Positions 61,850-64,000 of a DNA stretch of 64,000 bases are shown piece by piece. The DNA is from Phaseolus vulgaris (Eukaryota > Streptophyta > Magnoliopsida > Fabales > Fabaceae). The position numbers were made by a program, and so were the translations under genes. How positions within the stretch are numbered: the first letter of the stretch is position 1; each line of letters opens with the position of its first letter. The DNA lies in contig NC_023751.2 of NCBI RefSeq assembly GCF_000499845.2, positions 29,731,475 to 29,795,474 on the forward strand, read 5' to 3'. The notes beneath the pieces are model-generated. The model did no database searches. It was given only the letters and a program-made list of their open reading frames with translations, and was not told the DNA's origin.

Positions 61850-64000
61850 ATGGCAGACACTATCAGTTTCACCGCACCTGTCATACCAAAATTCGATGGA
61901 GATTATGACCACTGGAGTTTTCTCATGGAGAACCTTCTTCGATCCAAGGAGTATTGGAGCATCATTGAACCAGGATTTGATGATCTGAGAAAAATCGAAT
62001 CACCTACTCCGACTCAGAAAAAGGCGCTTGAAGAAGCTATTCTCAAGGATCTCAAAGCCAAAAACTACCTGTTTCAATCAATTGACAAAACCATGTTGAA
62101 AACTATCACCAGGAAGGAGACAGCCAAACAACTATGGGAGTCCATGAAAATCAAGCACAAAGGTAATGCTAGAGTGAAACGCGCACAACTACAAAGGCTA
62201 AGGAAAACTTTCGAAACCTTGGAGATGAGGGCTGGAGAACGAATAACGGGATATTTTTCAAGAGTCATGGAGATCGTCAACGACATGAGAAATAGTGGAG
62301 AAGAATTAGACGATGTCAAGATTGTTGAAAAGATTTTAAGAAGTCTCACAGACAACTTCAACTTTGTGGTTTGCTCCATCGAAGAATCAAAGGACATTGA
62401 TAGCCTTACTGTTGACGAGTTACAAGCATCACTACAAATACATGAGAGCAAGGTGGTTGAGAGAAGGAGTGAAGAGCACGTTCTGCAAGTGGAAAATGTG
62501 TCAAGGAACGCTCAAAGAGGAAGAGGACGAGGACGCGGAAGAAGCAGCTACAGAGGTAGAGGCAGATCCTTTGTAAACAGAGCAGCCATTCAATGTTTTC
62601 GATGTGGAAAACAAGGTCACTATCAGTTCGAGTGCACTAGTGAGGAAAAAAACGTCAACTATGCTGAGTTTGACGAAGAAGAAGAATGCTTACTAATGGC
62701 GCATGTCGATGTGAGCAATCTCAAAGAAAGTGGCATATGGTTTTTGGACTCCAGATGCTCAAACCATATGACGGGAGAAAAATCTTGGTTTGTTGATCTA
62801 GATGAAGGTTTCAAGCATTTTGTTCGGTTGGGAAACAACTCTAAGATGGTGGTTCAAGGAAAAGGAAACATCATATTTGAAGTGGAGGGGATAATACTTG
62901 TTTTGACTAATGTTTATTATGTCCCGAATCTGACGAACAACTTGTTGAGCATTGGACAACTTCAAGAGAAGAATCTGACCATTATGATCAAGAATAATGT
63001 GTGCAAGATATATAATTGTAAGAGAGGGTTGATCATGGAGACTCAAATGACGATGAATCGGATGTTTTTGGTTTACGCTAAGAAGAAACCAACATCTGTG
63101 AAATGTCTCAAGGTGGAAGAAGAAGACGTGGGATCTCTTTGGCACAGGAGGTTTGGACATTTAAATAATAAGTCCATTCAAATTATGGCAAAGAAAGGAA
63201 TGGTGAAAGGGTTACCTAGCTTGAAGGAGGATGTTAAGGTGTGCACAATATGCAATATGGGAAAACAACAACGAGAAAAATTCCCAAAGAAGAGCAAGTG
63301 GAGAGCAACAGAGAAGCTAGAACTAATTCATGCAGATCTATATGGTCCAATCACCCCAATGTCTCATAGTGGAAAAAGGTATTTGTTCGTGCTTGTTGAT
63401 GATTTTTCTCGTAAAACATGGATTCATTTTCTTGCAGAAAAAGCAGAAACGTTTGAGGCTTTCAAAGCGTTCAAAATTTCTGTTGAAAAAGAAGCTAAGA
63501 CTGTCATTCGTGGTCTGAGGACAGACAGAGGAGGCGAATTCACCTCAGACAAATTCAACAAATTTTGCAGAGAGCATGGCATAAAATGACAATTGACAGC
63601 ATCATATACTCCTCAACAAAACGGAGTAGCAGAGAGGAGAAACCGCACTATCATGAACATGGTGCGTTGCTTGCTCTCCGAGAAAGAAATGCCAAGATTT
63701 CTATGGCCAGAAGCAGTTAGATGGACAGTTCATGTCTTGAATCGAAGTTTTACAAAGGCAATAAAAGACAAGGTGCCTGAAGAGAGATGGACAGGAATCA
63801 AGCCAAAGGTTGACTATTTCAGAGTTTTCGGTTCAGTTGCTCATGTTCATGTTCCGATACAAAAGAGAATCAAGCTTGATGATCGAAGTCATAGATGTAT
63901 CATGCTTGGAGTTAGTGAGGAGTCCAAGGCTTATCGATTGTATGATCCAATCACGAAGAAAATCACAATAAGTAGAGATGTTATTTTCGAAGAAGAAGCG
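61850..64000 (+). pseudogene. Copia gag-pol with one premature stop, partial
   Basis: The frame is open from the ATG to a TGA at 63587-63589 (579 aa) and again from there to the window end in the same frame. Order: gag (1-about 230), Arg/Gly-rich linker, zinc knuckle CFRCGKQGHYQFEC (from residue 249), protease site (about 300), gag-pre-integrase with HRRFGHLNNKS and CTIC, integrase with HADLYGP and RTDRGGEF, then past the stop the ERRNRTIMNM region with the third catalytic Glu. Two faults are seen: the protease DSG reads DSR (residues 300-302), and the stop sits where related elements have Arg. Reverse transcriptase lies beyond the window. Confidence 0.9.

Larger units (their letters stand above)
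61592..64000 (+). mobile_element. Ty1/copia element F (cut by window end)
   Basis: It has LTR, primer site and gag-pol in order, and only the 5' part is visible. The gag IPKFDGDYDHWSFLMENLL is of the same lineage as the inner element of the nest (33710-39345), but this copy is far better preserved. Confidence 0.9.

Overview
The window reads as plant nuclear DNA from a eudicot, most likely a legume. The support is AT-rich intergenic sequence, GT-AG introns, three single-copy-type plant genes, and a heavy load of Ty1/copia and Ty3/gypsy retrotransposons. The legume call is inference from the look of the proteins and LTRs; nothing here was searched against a database.

Host genes. (1) A heptahelical (PAQR/adiponectin-receptor-like, HHP4 type) membrane protein gene, + strand, four exons, 3039-5027. 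(2) A very large CLU/TPR gene of the TSS/REC1 type, - strand, 5681-24930. I rebuilt it as 23 coding exons with consistent splice phases, giving about 1,845 aa. It lies tail to tail with the HHP gene. (3) A single-exon LRR receptor-like kinase of the At2g24230/At5g58150 type, - strand, 44927-47497, 856 aa, with all main kinase residues present. I see no rRNA, tRNA or CRISPR.

Mobile DNA fills most of the rest. The TSS introns hold a LINE reverse-transcriptase fragment, a copia LTR/primer-site fragment, an Au-like SINE piece, a fold-back repeat and a decayed copia element. Every one of these that can be oriented lies antisense to the host gene. From 25997 to 31552 there is a series of LTRs: one solo gypsy LTR with a clear 5-bp target duplication and a striking G-box array, a TIR-ended gypsy LTR, and an LTR carrying many AAATAAATCTGTTC-like motifs. 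From about 33300 to 43870 there is a four-deep nest: a gypsy LTR with a tandem array, interrupted by a + strand copia element, interrupted by a - strand copia element, interrupted by a solo gypsy LTR.

Right of the kinase gene lie two decayed - strand copia elements; in the second an integrase end is joined in frame to an RNase H end. Next come a gypsy-like 3' end, a second copy of the AAATAAATCTGTTC-type LTR, a long AT-rich stretch with two small tandem arrays, and the 5' part of a fairly young + strand copia element that runs off the window. That last element is disabled by one stop codon and an altered protease active site.

I found no undescribed defence or metabolic system. The most unusual signals are the G-box/stem array in the solo LTR, the integrase-RNase H fusion, and the nest whose innermost copia lacks a target duplication and coincides with a deletion of its host element.
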